DNA of 64,000 bases from Membranipora membranacea (taxonomy: Eukaryota; Bryozoa; Gymnolaemata; Cheilostomatida; Membraniporidae). A program made the translations under genes and the position numbers. Location of the stretch: contig OU612075.1 in assembly GCA_914767715.1 (NCBI GenBank), forward strand, positions 13,516,001-13,580,000, given 5' to 3'. Below, one piece after another: positions 36,182-52,953 of the stretch (position 1 is its first letter; each line of letters starts with the position of its first letter). Below the pieces are notes generated by a model. The model did no database searches, was not told the DNA's origin, and saw only the letters and a program-made list of their open reading frames with translations.

Positions 36182-37012
36182 TTGGATGCATCTAGACTAA
36201 CTAGTAGTCTCTCTTTCCAAGCCTCGCTTCGCTCGGCCCGTCGGGAGGGTAGCCTGTTGGTTCAGTCTAGGATGCATCGCCCTCGAGATGTCCCCCAAGG
36301 CTCAATTCTGGCACCAAGTTTATTCCTCATATACGTCAATGATCTTTTATCCTACACATTACATTCCAAGGCATTTGCCTACGCTGATGATGCAGTTTTT
36401 GTGTCAAAATCTGACAACTTTGATACACTTAATGATTTATGTGATACTGATCTTCACTTGATAGAAAGTTGGTGTAGGAATAATAGGATGTTGTTAATCA
36501 TAAAAAAATCTCACTATATGCTTGTACAACCCTCTCATAGAGCCACATCTCTAGATTTAGATCTAAAAATTGACTATAAAAAACTTAATCGAAATGTCAA
36601 TACCAAACTCCTTGGCTTTACTTTGAATGACTCATTGACATGGGATGATCATGTAGACCAGATTTGCACCAAAATAAACAAAAGTTTGGCATTATTCCAG
36701 AAATGCAGGGCATTCCTAGATAGTAAATCATCTTGTAACTTTTATTTCCAGTATGTCTTTTGTCATATGATATATGGCATCCGCATATATGGCAACCTAT
36801 CACAACAATATATTGTTGAAAGAATATACTTGCTCCAAAAGAGGGCTTTCCGCCTAATAGTAAATGTCAACCACATACCGTATCATCTAATACATACAAG
36901 AGATTTACATACATCTATTGGTCTGATTCCTTTTCCTCTCCTTGCTGGTCATTTCACCTGTACCAAACTTACTCATTTTAAACAAAAACTATCAAAGCAC
37001 TTTAAATCCTAA
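36182..37012 (+). mobile_element. 5'-truncated non-LTR retrotransposon, reverse transcriptase part
   Basis: An open frame of 276 residues begins inside the reverse transcriptase domain: 'VPQGSILAPSLFLIYVNDL' is followed by 'AFAYADDAVFV' with the catalytic YADD, then 'KLLGFTLNDSLTWDDHV' and the thumb region. Fingers-domain blocks upstream of this are missing and no endonuclease domain is seen, so it is a 5'-truncated LINE copy of the jockey/CR1/RTE-like kind. The frame is intact to a TAA near 37010. The following 120 bp with 'aataaaag' and a (ta)n end at about 37135 look like the element's 3' tail. It is probably dead, since the rest is absent. Confidence 0.88.
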
Positions 37013-37443
37013 TAATTTTTATCACTTGTGTATTTTTCCTTTTTCTCTCTGCTTAAGTTTTTGTTTTGTTCTGTCACTGCATGGAAAACATTCCTAAAGA
37101 TGATTGTAGATTGATAATAAAAGTATATATATATGGAAAGGTTCCCCATTTTGTACCAACTTTAAATAGCTAACTTTAAAGCTCGCTAACATATACTCAC
37201 CCTCTCTACCTTTAAAGAACTCTCACCTCAGCAAAGGAAATATTAGTGCTAGCTAACATAAAGTCACCCCAACACTGGCTAAATTCTAGCTAACATTCAC
37301 GCCTCTAGAGTACATACATGTGCGGAGGAATAAATGATCTGTAATGGACAAACTATTGTCTCTGGTATTACCTTGAACATCACATTATATAAAATAAGCA
37401 TACTCATATTTTAGCTGTTATAACCTATTATTTGCAACTTCAA

Positions 37444-37641
37444 TGACTAAGCAAGCAGATGTTTAGCATAGCCTGCAGTTGAAGCCTATGCTTGTGTTTC
37501 GATACAGGTAAAATTTTTTAATGTTTTCTTCCTTTCCATAACACCCTAGTCAGTCCTCAGTGTCTTCAAATTCAACACTATTGGGATTTCATTGGATAGG
37601 CTTCAACTGCAGGCTATGCTAAACATCTGCTTGCTTAGTCA
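37444..37641. mobile_element. MITE with perfect 45-bp inverted ends
   Basis: 37445-37489 (gactaagcaagcagatgttt...) and 37596-37640 are exact reverse complements over 45 nt, enclosing 106 bp of unrelated sequence. Such structure is typical of a non-autonomous DNA transposon. I do not see a clear target-site duplication. It lies directly before a second reverse transcriptase fragment. Confidence 0.85.
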
Positions 37642-37684
37642 GTGGAAGGGAGCAACTGGAACGCAGGCAATTGGATAAAACTTG

Positions 37685-37960
37685 ATGTAATGAAAACCTA
37701 ACATGGAATGACCATGTTGAATATTTATCAGATAGATAATTAATTAGCTAGAAAAATCAATCTTTTTCAATTATGTAGAAAACACCTTTGCAACATATGT
37801 AGCTAGACAGTTCTATTTTCCGTTCATCCACAGCCATTTCATGCATGGAATATCATTTTATTCAATTCTCAGTACTAGATATTTAATAGAAAAACTATAT
37901 CTTTGTCAAAAATCTGCCCAACACACATACATTTCATTCCTCATCACTTAATACCTACTG
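37685..37960 (+). mobile_element. Second, decayed reverse transcriptase fragment
   Basis: Translation gives 'NENLTWNDHVEYLSD', then stop codons and frame changes, then 'INLFQLCRKHLCN' and a thumb-like segment. This matches the C-terminal part of the element at 36182-37012 ('NDSLTWDDHVDQI', 'LALFQKCRAFLDS'). It is an older relative with several stops. Confidence 0.7.
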
Positions 37961-38324
37961 CGTACTGCTGATATATGTGGATCGCTCAGTATATTATCTT
38001 TTCCTTCTCTTTAAAAATACCTCCGTTCTGTGTACACTTATACAAAAATTTTAAAAAGAAATTTCCAGGTTATATTCATGATATTTTTTATGTCACGTCA
38101 TATACACTGTGCAGCACTATCCCAAAAGAGATCGCTTTCTTTTCAATGTCCCAAATGATAAGTATTGTCACAGATAGTCACAAATGGTACGATTTCTACC
38201 GAATTTAATTCTCTGCCTGTTACGCTATGCAGCATATCTAACGTATTTCATTCAAGAAAGCCAATACTGCATGCTACAATAATAATCCATAACCATTCAC
38301 ATTTTTCCCAACCTTTTTTTGTTT

Positions 38325-40440
38325 GTTTGTAAAGGAACAGGGTTCTTGGTATCATTTTTGAGCTTGAAATGAGATTAAGACAGCTATCACACATGCATTT
38401 GCATGAGAAATAAGTCTTCAGGGTTACTTGGTCTGGTAGGTTTGGGGGTTATAAGTTAACACTATTGAGTTGCCTACTCATGCACAGCCCAACTTGTCCA
38501 GGCGATTTGTAATGAGCCTATGATGGGGGAAATACAGTAATATTAGTGACTATTGTGGTTAGATAACAACTTTTGCAAATACATGACAAAGTCACTCACA
38601 AGTCTGTCGATGACATAAAAGTTCAAATTTAATGAGTTGAGACCCTAATCAAAACAACCTTCATTTCTGTTATGAGCCCATGTTGAAGATGAGATTAGAA
38701 GAACCACTGTACCAAAGATTATAAATACTGACTGTACATTACAATCAATGACTATGACCCATTCCCTGTCCACAGCTTTTCAAGCGAGTGATTTTCATTT
38801 CATACCGCTGCGCTTGTTTGCTCTGTTTAACTAAGATTACACTGGAGCAATGAATTCTTCCTGCTGACAAAGCCGTGCTTATTTCAGATTTACCTAAAAT
38901 TGGTCCATACAATGCTTTATGGTTAGTACCAAATCTTGCGATAATATCCAACACTAGCCCCCCAAATAAGATCCATACTGATGAAATAACTCGAAAACTT
39001 GACAAATTAATTTCCTAAGTGACTGATGTGTGCTTTGACATAGGTTCTCATATGGCCTGCTGCACTCAGTCAGTAATATTGATAGTCCATGTTTAGATGT
39101 GCTGAGTATCTGTGATGCACAGATGGACAAGATCTGATGTAAAATAATATAGAAAGTTTCTCAAGGTATTCCACTGCTTACACGATTATCAATACTCCTC
39201 TCTTTAGGAGGCAGTCAAATTCATTTACATTTTTCATCACCCTGAAGTCCGAAATAACTAGATGACAATTTTATTTACTTCAATTTACTTTGTGACTTGT
39301 AAATTCCAGTTTTTGATGTAAACAACAAAGTTTACCCGAGAAAATCTTGTGAGTCCAAACATCAGAATATTTGCAAAAATTGTTGTAAATATTCTCAAAA
39401 CTTCAAATCACTCAGTATTAATCATCGCATGCTTTGGATTTTAACATCATCCTAATGCCTGAAATGTCGATTTAAAAACAAATTATTTTAGATTTTTGTG
39501 CAAATTAGAATAACATCCAGTCTACATGTGTAAATTTTGTATCTTCCATTGAAAATCTATTGAAAGCCACTAATCATAAAGCATAACGGCTGAAGACAGA
39601 GTTTGATTGGAATGTCATATCTTAGTATTTATAATCTTCAATACAATCCATGTAGCCACAATCTCATTTATTCATCAAATAAATATAAACAAGACCTTGA
39701 AATCCTTTCTATCTCTATTGAAAATGCTTTCTATTGAAATCCTTTCTATCTCGGACAGTAACCATGGTTAACAGAAAATGTTGTATCTGTCAAAGCACTG
39801 TGGGTTATTTCAAGTGGCCGAAATCATACAGATTTAAACTTGAGTGGTGTGACTACCTCAGGGACATTTTCCCTATAATAATCACATGGACCCGACGTCG
39901 ATTTGCTACAATTGCCTCCTGAATGATATTCAATCTCGCTCTTACTGGATCTGTTAATCTCCCTATAATTTTCACTCTCGCTGTCGGATGAGCTAGAGTT
40001 GTAATTTTTACTGTGCTTGATTTCGATCGTTTGCTTTGTCATTCAATTATGAAATTTTATACACTATCCCATTTTACCAGCAAAGCCACGTAACATGGGA
40101 CAGATTAACTTTGCATTGTATTCACTCATTCATTCAATAGATAAATTCTGTGCGGTTTAATATTGCAGGGAATATCAAAACCACTGTGTCATAACAAAAA
40201 GTCTTATTTACGAGATACTGTATATTCCCATTATAATCTAAGGTACTAAAAAGGTACTATTTTCTACAAGTGATTACAACTCCAAAGGAGAAAAATAGTA
40301 CCTTTTTAGTACCTTCTCATCCCAACTTTGAGTGAAAATAATTCTTAACTGGGCCACAGGCTGATTTTGGACATAGTATAATGTTCTAAACTAGACTGAG
40401 AGCTCTAGAATGATACCAAAAACCTGTTCCCTTTACAAGC
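38325..40440. repeat. Possible decayed DNA transposon bounded by inverted repeats
   Basis: The left sequence 'gtaaaggaacagggttcttgg' region (about 38330-38375) is matched in reverse complement at about 40393-40437, about 80 percent over 45 nt. Between them no transposase was recognised; short frames at 38745-39005 (-) and 39734-39922 (+, 'MVNRKCCICQS', faintly THAP/zinc-finger-like) are unassigned. Inside, 40240-40265 and 40289-40315 form a further hairpin (aaggtactaaaaaggtacta). Confidence 0.35.
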
Positions 40441-41107
40441 ACTTTAATGGCACTATGGAAAAACATTTTCTCGTAACATGATGTAGATGCCAACAGAGTT
40501 ATGAAGAAATAACGCCGATTCATAATAATTTGTGACATTGTATCCTAATAATATTACACATTTCCGAACGGAAATTCAAAGTGTGTAACAAAATATGTAC
40601 AGTTCAGATGAGACAACTCTGTGTTGTGTTTGCAGGAATTAAAACAGTCATAGTATCCCCATAAAAGTCTGAATCTGGTACATCTCAGGCCGCTACACAT
40701 ATAAAACTCACATCATCCCAATTACTAACACCTCTTTGGGACTGTACATTGGCAGAGTGTCAGGGAAAACAAATGACATACAGATTCGGCAAGTCTTATA
40801 GAAACATGCTAAGCAGTAAAACCAGCAGTTCACATTAAAGCTGATAAATGAAATACTCAAACTTACTAGGAGGGCGGTCAACCTGAATGAGACAAGAAAG
40901 CTCCCTTTGGAGCTCCTTTAAAATACATAACATAAAAAAGAAACAAGCTTGCGAAAAAGTCATTACAGAGTACAGTACAACAATTCAGCTGTTGTGGATA
41001 TTTGTTGAAGATTTTCATCTAAAAACACAAATTGAGATTTTTCTTGCATCACTTATTTGGGTGAAAATAGTTTTGGAGAAATATAACCCATATAAAGCAT
41101 GTCTACC

Positions 41108-42293
41108 TTGGGGTCTGACTGCTGATTGTTGTTGTGGCAATACCGAAGAGGCTGGATAGTAATAACATTATTCTACCTGTCAGACTGGATATAGTGTATA
41201 TGTGTCCGTCTAAACTAAAGGTTCCATATAGTCATAGTTATGTCCTATCAAATTCAACGTATTCCTCAATCCCAGCTTGATCGATCTGTGGTCTTCGCTT
41301 CTCTGTAAATTAAAGATTTGCAGTTTTGTAGAGATATTAGCACTATTCAGTGAAACAATACCAACTGAAAAGGCATTTATATTTTCAGAAAGGTACGAAC
41401 ACTAGGCTTGATTGCTATTCCAACAAATCCTAATCTGATAATATATTATAATAAAATCTTCTTTATTTAACTGCACTGAAGAGTTGTCTCTCCATTATTT
41501 CTGGTAGGACAACTCCATCAAAACTTAAATCTCCACATGATCAGCATTATGAGTCAGGTTTGTGCGCGCTGAAAGAGATTTCATCTTGGCTCCCTGAGAA
41601 CCAATTTGGATGCTTAGATAAACGTCAAGGGCGGTTACTTGCAAGCCACAAACTACCTTACTTAACAAGTGGCATCCATTAATAACCATCTTCTACCTCA
41701 CTAAACAAACGGGAGACCTTCAGCAGTGTTTTATCATCCTTTAGTGCGGCTATGATTGGTACACATTCCAGATGTCCAATAGCATAGAAAGGTGGAAGCT
41801 AGCCAATCACATTTAAGTCATCAGACTCAATACTGAGTTCATCCTACAAAATGAGAAGAAATGTTTTTAGAAATAGGTACGACTATAGTACATTTGCCAT
41901 TGTAGTCACAGGAGGAATAAGGGAAAATTCTCAGAGCGACGCTGGTGCCAATTGCATTTATTAGACTGCACTGAGTTGATAATATTGAAATAACTGAGCT
42001 TAATAAAGATAAAAGATACATTTTCGATCATTTAGACTTACATTGGCCTCCCTAAGAGCACAGGCCACAATATCCTCCCCGGGCACTGGCTTTCCACCAG
42101 GCAGACATATCATCCCTGGATAGAATCTAATTTGATGTGAGGGCAGACTGAGTACAACCTCCCATTGTCCTCCTGTAGAAGTATTGTAGCGCACTGCTGA
42201 TACATTTTTCTTTTTGCTTGAGAAACTGGAGTACTGATCCTCTGTGAATTCAAAGAGTTCTATGTTTGTACCTTCTAGCTGTTCAGCGTATTG
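41108..42293 (-). pseudogene. NUDT7/8-type Nudix pseudogene (tandem copy)
   Basis: Three relic exons match the intact gene at 43808-45109. Exon 42293-42042 reads 'IRFYPGMICLPGGKPVPGED' and ends in 'ALREAN' at a donor; four codons present in the paralogue ('LIIL' in 'SAVLIILRY') are missing, and a TAG at 42294-42296 precedes it with no start codon. Exon 41843-41662 begins 'DELSIESDDLNVIG' and then has TAG at 41799-41801 and TAA at 41679-41681 where the paralogue has 'YFWMPL'. Exon 41302 to about 41108 begins 'RSEDHRSIKLGLR' and then loses frame. Splice sites and phases of the first two exons still match. Catalytic box Glu is also changed ('REANDELS' against 'RESHEELG'). It is therefore dead for the full enzyme. 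Confidence 0.85.
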
Positions 42294-42296
42294 CTA

Positions 42297-43807
42297 TGTC
42301 GCACCATATGAGTCTAATCTATCCCTGCTGAGTTCTGTGATATCGCGTTATTCTTAGAGCCAAACCGTACAAGAGCTGACTGGCCATCATAAGAATCTAA
42401 TGGAAATCGAGCAAAGGGTTTGTATAAGAAAACCGATGGTTGCGCTTCTAGTATAGTGTCAGCCAGAAGTTTGCCTACATTCAGAGATGCTCTTCCCCTA
42501 TTGAGAAACATCATGGCATCTCAGTAGACGAGAAGCAACTTAGAATGCAACCGGAGAGGATCAGACTTGATAACACCATCTGAAGTCACGTCTACATGTC
42601 CTGGGCATGTAATGGATCCGAAACAGAAACAATTCTTCACTATGTTTAATATTTATTATATCAAAGCATTGGTAAAGGGAAGTAGTAATTTGCATTTATG
42701 AGAGAAGTAAGTATAGCAGACTCACCCGATGCTAAACAGCGTACTAATGACACCCTCTCATGGCAGATGCAGCGGTTGAAGGAGGTGAAAAGTGCTTTCT
42801 TGATGAAGTGCATAATGTGATCAAGACTTTTGTTTCTGTAGAAAATCGAATGGCATATACATTTAGTTTTATGCAGACTTTGAATTTGCACAACAAACAG
42901 AACAGAACTCACATATTCCCACCTTTTTCAGTGTGTCCCAGTGTCATGTAGTCTAAGGGATGAAAGTGTCTCTTTGATACAAAGTATCCTGCCATGCACA
43001 AACACGGTCAAATGCAGGTATTTTCATATTGTCATCTATTCCAGCTATAGGATGTGAGGGGAAGGGCACACCATTATCACATAAAAAGTTGTTAACATCA
43101 TATCACTGTTGTCTCTCTGAGAAGTTATCCCACCAATGAAATTCTCAACCTCGGGCACATATGCAAAACGAATCAGAATAATTTATCATTTTTATAGATT
43201 TACCCATCATATCTTATTTTAGCTACTTTTTTGGTACCCGCGTGACAAGGCTAATCTTTTTTTGGTGAAGTTGAATTGTCCCTCTCAACTGTGCAGATGG
43301 CAGAGGTCAATATCCTTAACAAAACATACACATTTTAATCTTTTTGAGCTTATGGCTTACCATGTCACCTCCTTGTACATTTCATTGGAACAAGAAATCT
43401 AGGAAGCAATAATGTGATTTAGCATTGCATTACAAGTGTTTTAATGGTGATAAACAGCGTCAAGATGAAAGTATTCAACTAAATAATAATAACATTGTAA
43501 TTAGGAAGCTAGTGCTTTTCTTTGTCACCCAGTTTTTTCAAGTTAATTAGAAAATATATATTAAAAACCAGAGATCTTCATTTATGAAAAACATGTCAAC
43601 TAACACAAACATCCAAAAATAAGATATGATAATAAAATCAAAGCTGTATCTTGCACATACAGGATTTTAAATAAGGAATGAAATTAAGAACTCCGTTGAT
43701 TCATACATTATCACAAAATAGATCAAACAGTGCTAGGTTAGAGCTGTCATACTTGATTGGTTTGGAGCTCGCGCCGAGCATCACTGACACTGGGCACCAG
43801 CTGTGGT
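42297..43807. other. Spacer between the two Nudix copies
   Basis: No clear gene. A minus-strand open stretch at 42314-42514 (acceptor-like ctcaatag before 'GRASLNVGKLLADTILEAQP') looks somewhat coding but is unrecognised and does not join in frame to the pseudogene. The rest is AT-rich. Confidence 0.4.
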
Positions 43808-45109
43808 CTACAGTTTTGATGTAAGCATAGTTGAGGGGAGATAACCCATATAAAGTAGGTCTATCTCTGATGCACCAGGTGCATGATATTCATAAAACTC
43901 AGGCACACGATTATATGCCAAACATGACAATAAGAGTAATATCCTCGCAGTAAGTCCCCATACAGTGTACATATGTCCACTGTCCTCACACTGATAGTCA
44001 TAGTAATGTCCATCAATCACAAATCCTCCCTTTAGCTCCATCTTGATAGCTCGATGATCTTCAGATTTCACAAAACTGGAATATATAAAGTAGTCATACA
44101 TGAATTAAATCACTGCAAACATGTTTGAGACAATGAATTGATCATTACACAAAATATTCTAAGCAGCACTGTGGTACACAGATAATTCAAAGCTAATCTG
44201 CGAGAAAACAATAAATGTTAGTGTCATGACTTAAACATGGATTAGACTAAATGAACTTAAAAAAATAGATATGTTGAGCAGTGAGACTAGCTTCGTCATC
44301 CAGTCACTGTTCTTGTTATATACATAGATAACAACCCAGTGGACTACAATAAAAATAGCTGTGTCATCTTACCTGTAAAGAGGCATCCAGAAGTAATCGT
44401 CCACCTCTCTTTTGTTGGTTGATATACTTAGAGTTTTACTGTCATCTTTCAGAATGGCAACTACAGGAACACAGGTTATGTTACCGATTGTGAGGCTGGG
44501 TGGAAGAGCACCCACAACTTCTATGTCATCCCTGTCTATACCCAGCTCTTCCTGTTAAAACATATGGGAAATGTTTTCACTGCAACTATATTATTCCAAT
44601 GAGATCATTAATACACCTCAACTTCTAATTATGATTCGTAAAATATTGAGCCAAAGCTATGTGTGATACCAACTATCATAAAAGGAATTAACCTGGAGTC
44701 AATATCTATATTTGAAAAAAATATTCCCCATAATAAAAAAAATCTAAGCATTGGTAGTACCTACATGACTTTCCCTGAGAGCACAGGTGATAGAATCTTC
44801 TCCAGGCTCCTGTTTTCCACCAGGGAGACAGGTGAGACCTGGATGAAATCTCATGTGTTGAGGTCGTAGGGTCAGTAAAACATCCCAGTTTCCGTCTGTG
44901 GCTTCATTGTATCGCAATATAATTAGGACGGCAGACTCTTTTTGTTTCTTGCTCGCAATCCCAAGCTTTGAGAACTGATGCTCTTTGAAGGAAAATTTCT
45001 CCAAATTACTTTTTATATCTGCTACTGATCTTCTGTGTAAGCCTTGGGCTTTATCAATTCCTTTTAACAGCTCTGTGACAGCTTCGGTTTTGGATTTGAA
45101 CATCTTCAT
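43808..45109 (-). CDS. Peroxisomal CoA diphosphatase, NUDT7/NUDT8-type Nudix hydrolase
   Basis: Three exons, 45109-44765, 44551-44373 and 44075-43808, close in phase: 263 aa. The Nudix box is complete across the first intron: 'GGKQEPGEDSITCALRESH' then 'EELG', giving GX5EX7REUXEEXG. Just before it, 'VLLTLRPQHMRFHPG' fits the extra signature of CoA-type Nudix enzymes (LLTxR...G...PGG). The protein ends 'TSKL', a type 1 peroxisomal targeting signal. Family members cut CoA and acyl-CoA to acyl-phosphopantetheine and 3',5'-ADP, so I infer control of peroxisomal CoA. The C-terminal 'YTVWGLTARILLLL' helix is also family-like. A pseudogene copy follows about 1.5 kb downstream in the same direction. 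The ATG at 45109 is the first in frame; the N-terminal 50 residues are poorly conserved. Confidence 0.92.
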
Positions 45110-46859
45110 ATAGATACCATTACAATCTTCCAGACTCGATCTACTCTGACAAAGCCACAGTATGTCATGAAGAAGGAAGGCAAGACCTAGGGATCTACGG
45201 TAAAAGCTCGTAAAAAAATCACCAATAAGTACTTTTGATGAAAGTGACTTAAAGGATTATACATGTAGAGGCGGCTTATATCTTAATCATGCTTTCCTTT
45301 TTAATGGCCATAGAAAGGAAATTGTAAGTGTATAAAGTGATCACAAAGGATATGTCTTTGGAATGGATAATAAGAAGTTTTAAGTGTCTGGTGACTTGTA
45401 AATGTGGGGTGACTCATAAATGCATAAAATTTTCATTTTGGAGACACCCCACACCTTTAAGTCCCCAATGACTTTATTGTGAGGTTTTACGGTAACCATA
45501 TGTCATAACGTTTTAAAGTATTAGTGAGAGGTAATACATAAATAAACGACTTTGCCAAATATCTGTTAAGCGATTCTGTTCTCAGGGTAAAGCCAGCTAA
45601 TCATAATTCATCAAAAGCCTCATCATTATATGTGACTTGGAGACTTGATTTGTGAAATTGGTAGCATTAGTACAGATTGCTTTATATATATAAAAACTTC
45701 TTCAGTCTACCCAGCTCCATGGTATCAAGCTGACATGTCATCTAATTACTACAACTACAAAGTGAGGGAATACGCACTTCTATCAGACTTAACTAGTAAC
45801 CACCTCATGCATGTTTTGGGAGAGAATTTTGAGTTACCGCAAAACCTCACTATAAAGTCACCAGGGGGGGTCTTTCAATTAGAAACAGCCAAAATCGCAA
45901 TATTATCGCTCACTCACTGAGTGAGCGATACCTGCTAGGGGTCTCGCTTTCAGATCGCTCAGTCACTTGATGGAACTATATACATTCTGAGTGAGCGATT
46001 TGGGAGCGATCTTCTCTAATTGAAACACCAAGTGAGTGATAATTTTGAACGATGTGATCGTGATGTGAGAGTGATAACTTGCTTTAGTAAAGGATCACTC
46101 TTTCTAATTGAAAGACCCCCCTGGCTGTCTTTGTTTTCACATTTAGAAGTCATCACACACTTATAACAAGGAGTAAAAAACCCTTTACTCCTTGCTTATA
46201 AGACATAACTATGTGGAGGGTATTAGTAATCTGAAAAATATACCTTAGCTAGTGTGTTGGTTCTGACAAGGAGTAGCAGGGGAACTATTCCTCCTTGGTT
46301 CTGATCAAGATGGTTTTACCAAGCCAAGGAGAAGAAGGGTTTACTATCTGGCAGTTAAAAATTATATTAGACCACTAATTTGCTACAGCAACAGGGACAG
46401 AGGACATGGTGCGGATGCAGCAATGATGAGATAAGATGACAAGCATAGAGCCACACACTACCAATGTCAAATCAGATTTTACTTCAGAAAAGCTCACACT
46501 GAACTCAAATAAGACCTTCATTATCTCAGGATTATGCACAGGAATTTCTAAGCAGAAAAGGGGTGTGACCTGAGTGTGTCCTTGACAAAAAAAATTACTG
46601 GAAATCCCAAAATTGTAAAGAAAGTGAAAAACCACAATAAAAAAAAAATTATGAAAACTACTACAATGGATTTCCAAAAACTTTAACAAAACTTTAGAAC
46701 AAAAGAATTTATAAATTTTAAGATAGATTGATTTTTGAATAGCTTTTCACAGTGCAAAAAGATTTAACTTTATACTGGCTCCATTTGTTTTGGTTTTTAA
46801 AGCAAGTTGCAGTGGTGAAAATAAACTCAGCTGATTCTGAGGATAAATTTCTCTTCAGG
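45110..46859. other. Intergenic between Nudix and CHIC genes
   Basis: Divergent promoters should lie here. Apart from the MITE listed separately there is a hairpin at about 45389-45465 (gacttgtaaatgtggggtg paired with caccccacacctttaagtc) and a short one near 46160-46195 (aaggagtaaa / tttactcctt). No exon was found. Confidence 0.5.
45861..46124. mobile_element. MITE with 25-bp inverted ends
   Basis: ccaggggggg + tctttcaattagaaa at 45861-45885 is matched in reverse complement at 46101-46124 apart from one G/C in the homopolymer. The interior (about 215 bp) holds further sub-repeats of 'gagtgagcgat' and 'gatcgctcactc'. No target duplication could be fixed. Confidence 0.75.
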
Positions 46860-52953
<6,094 letters not shown>

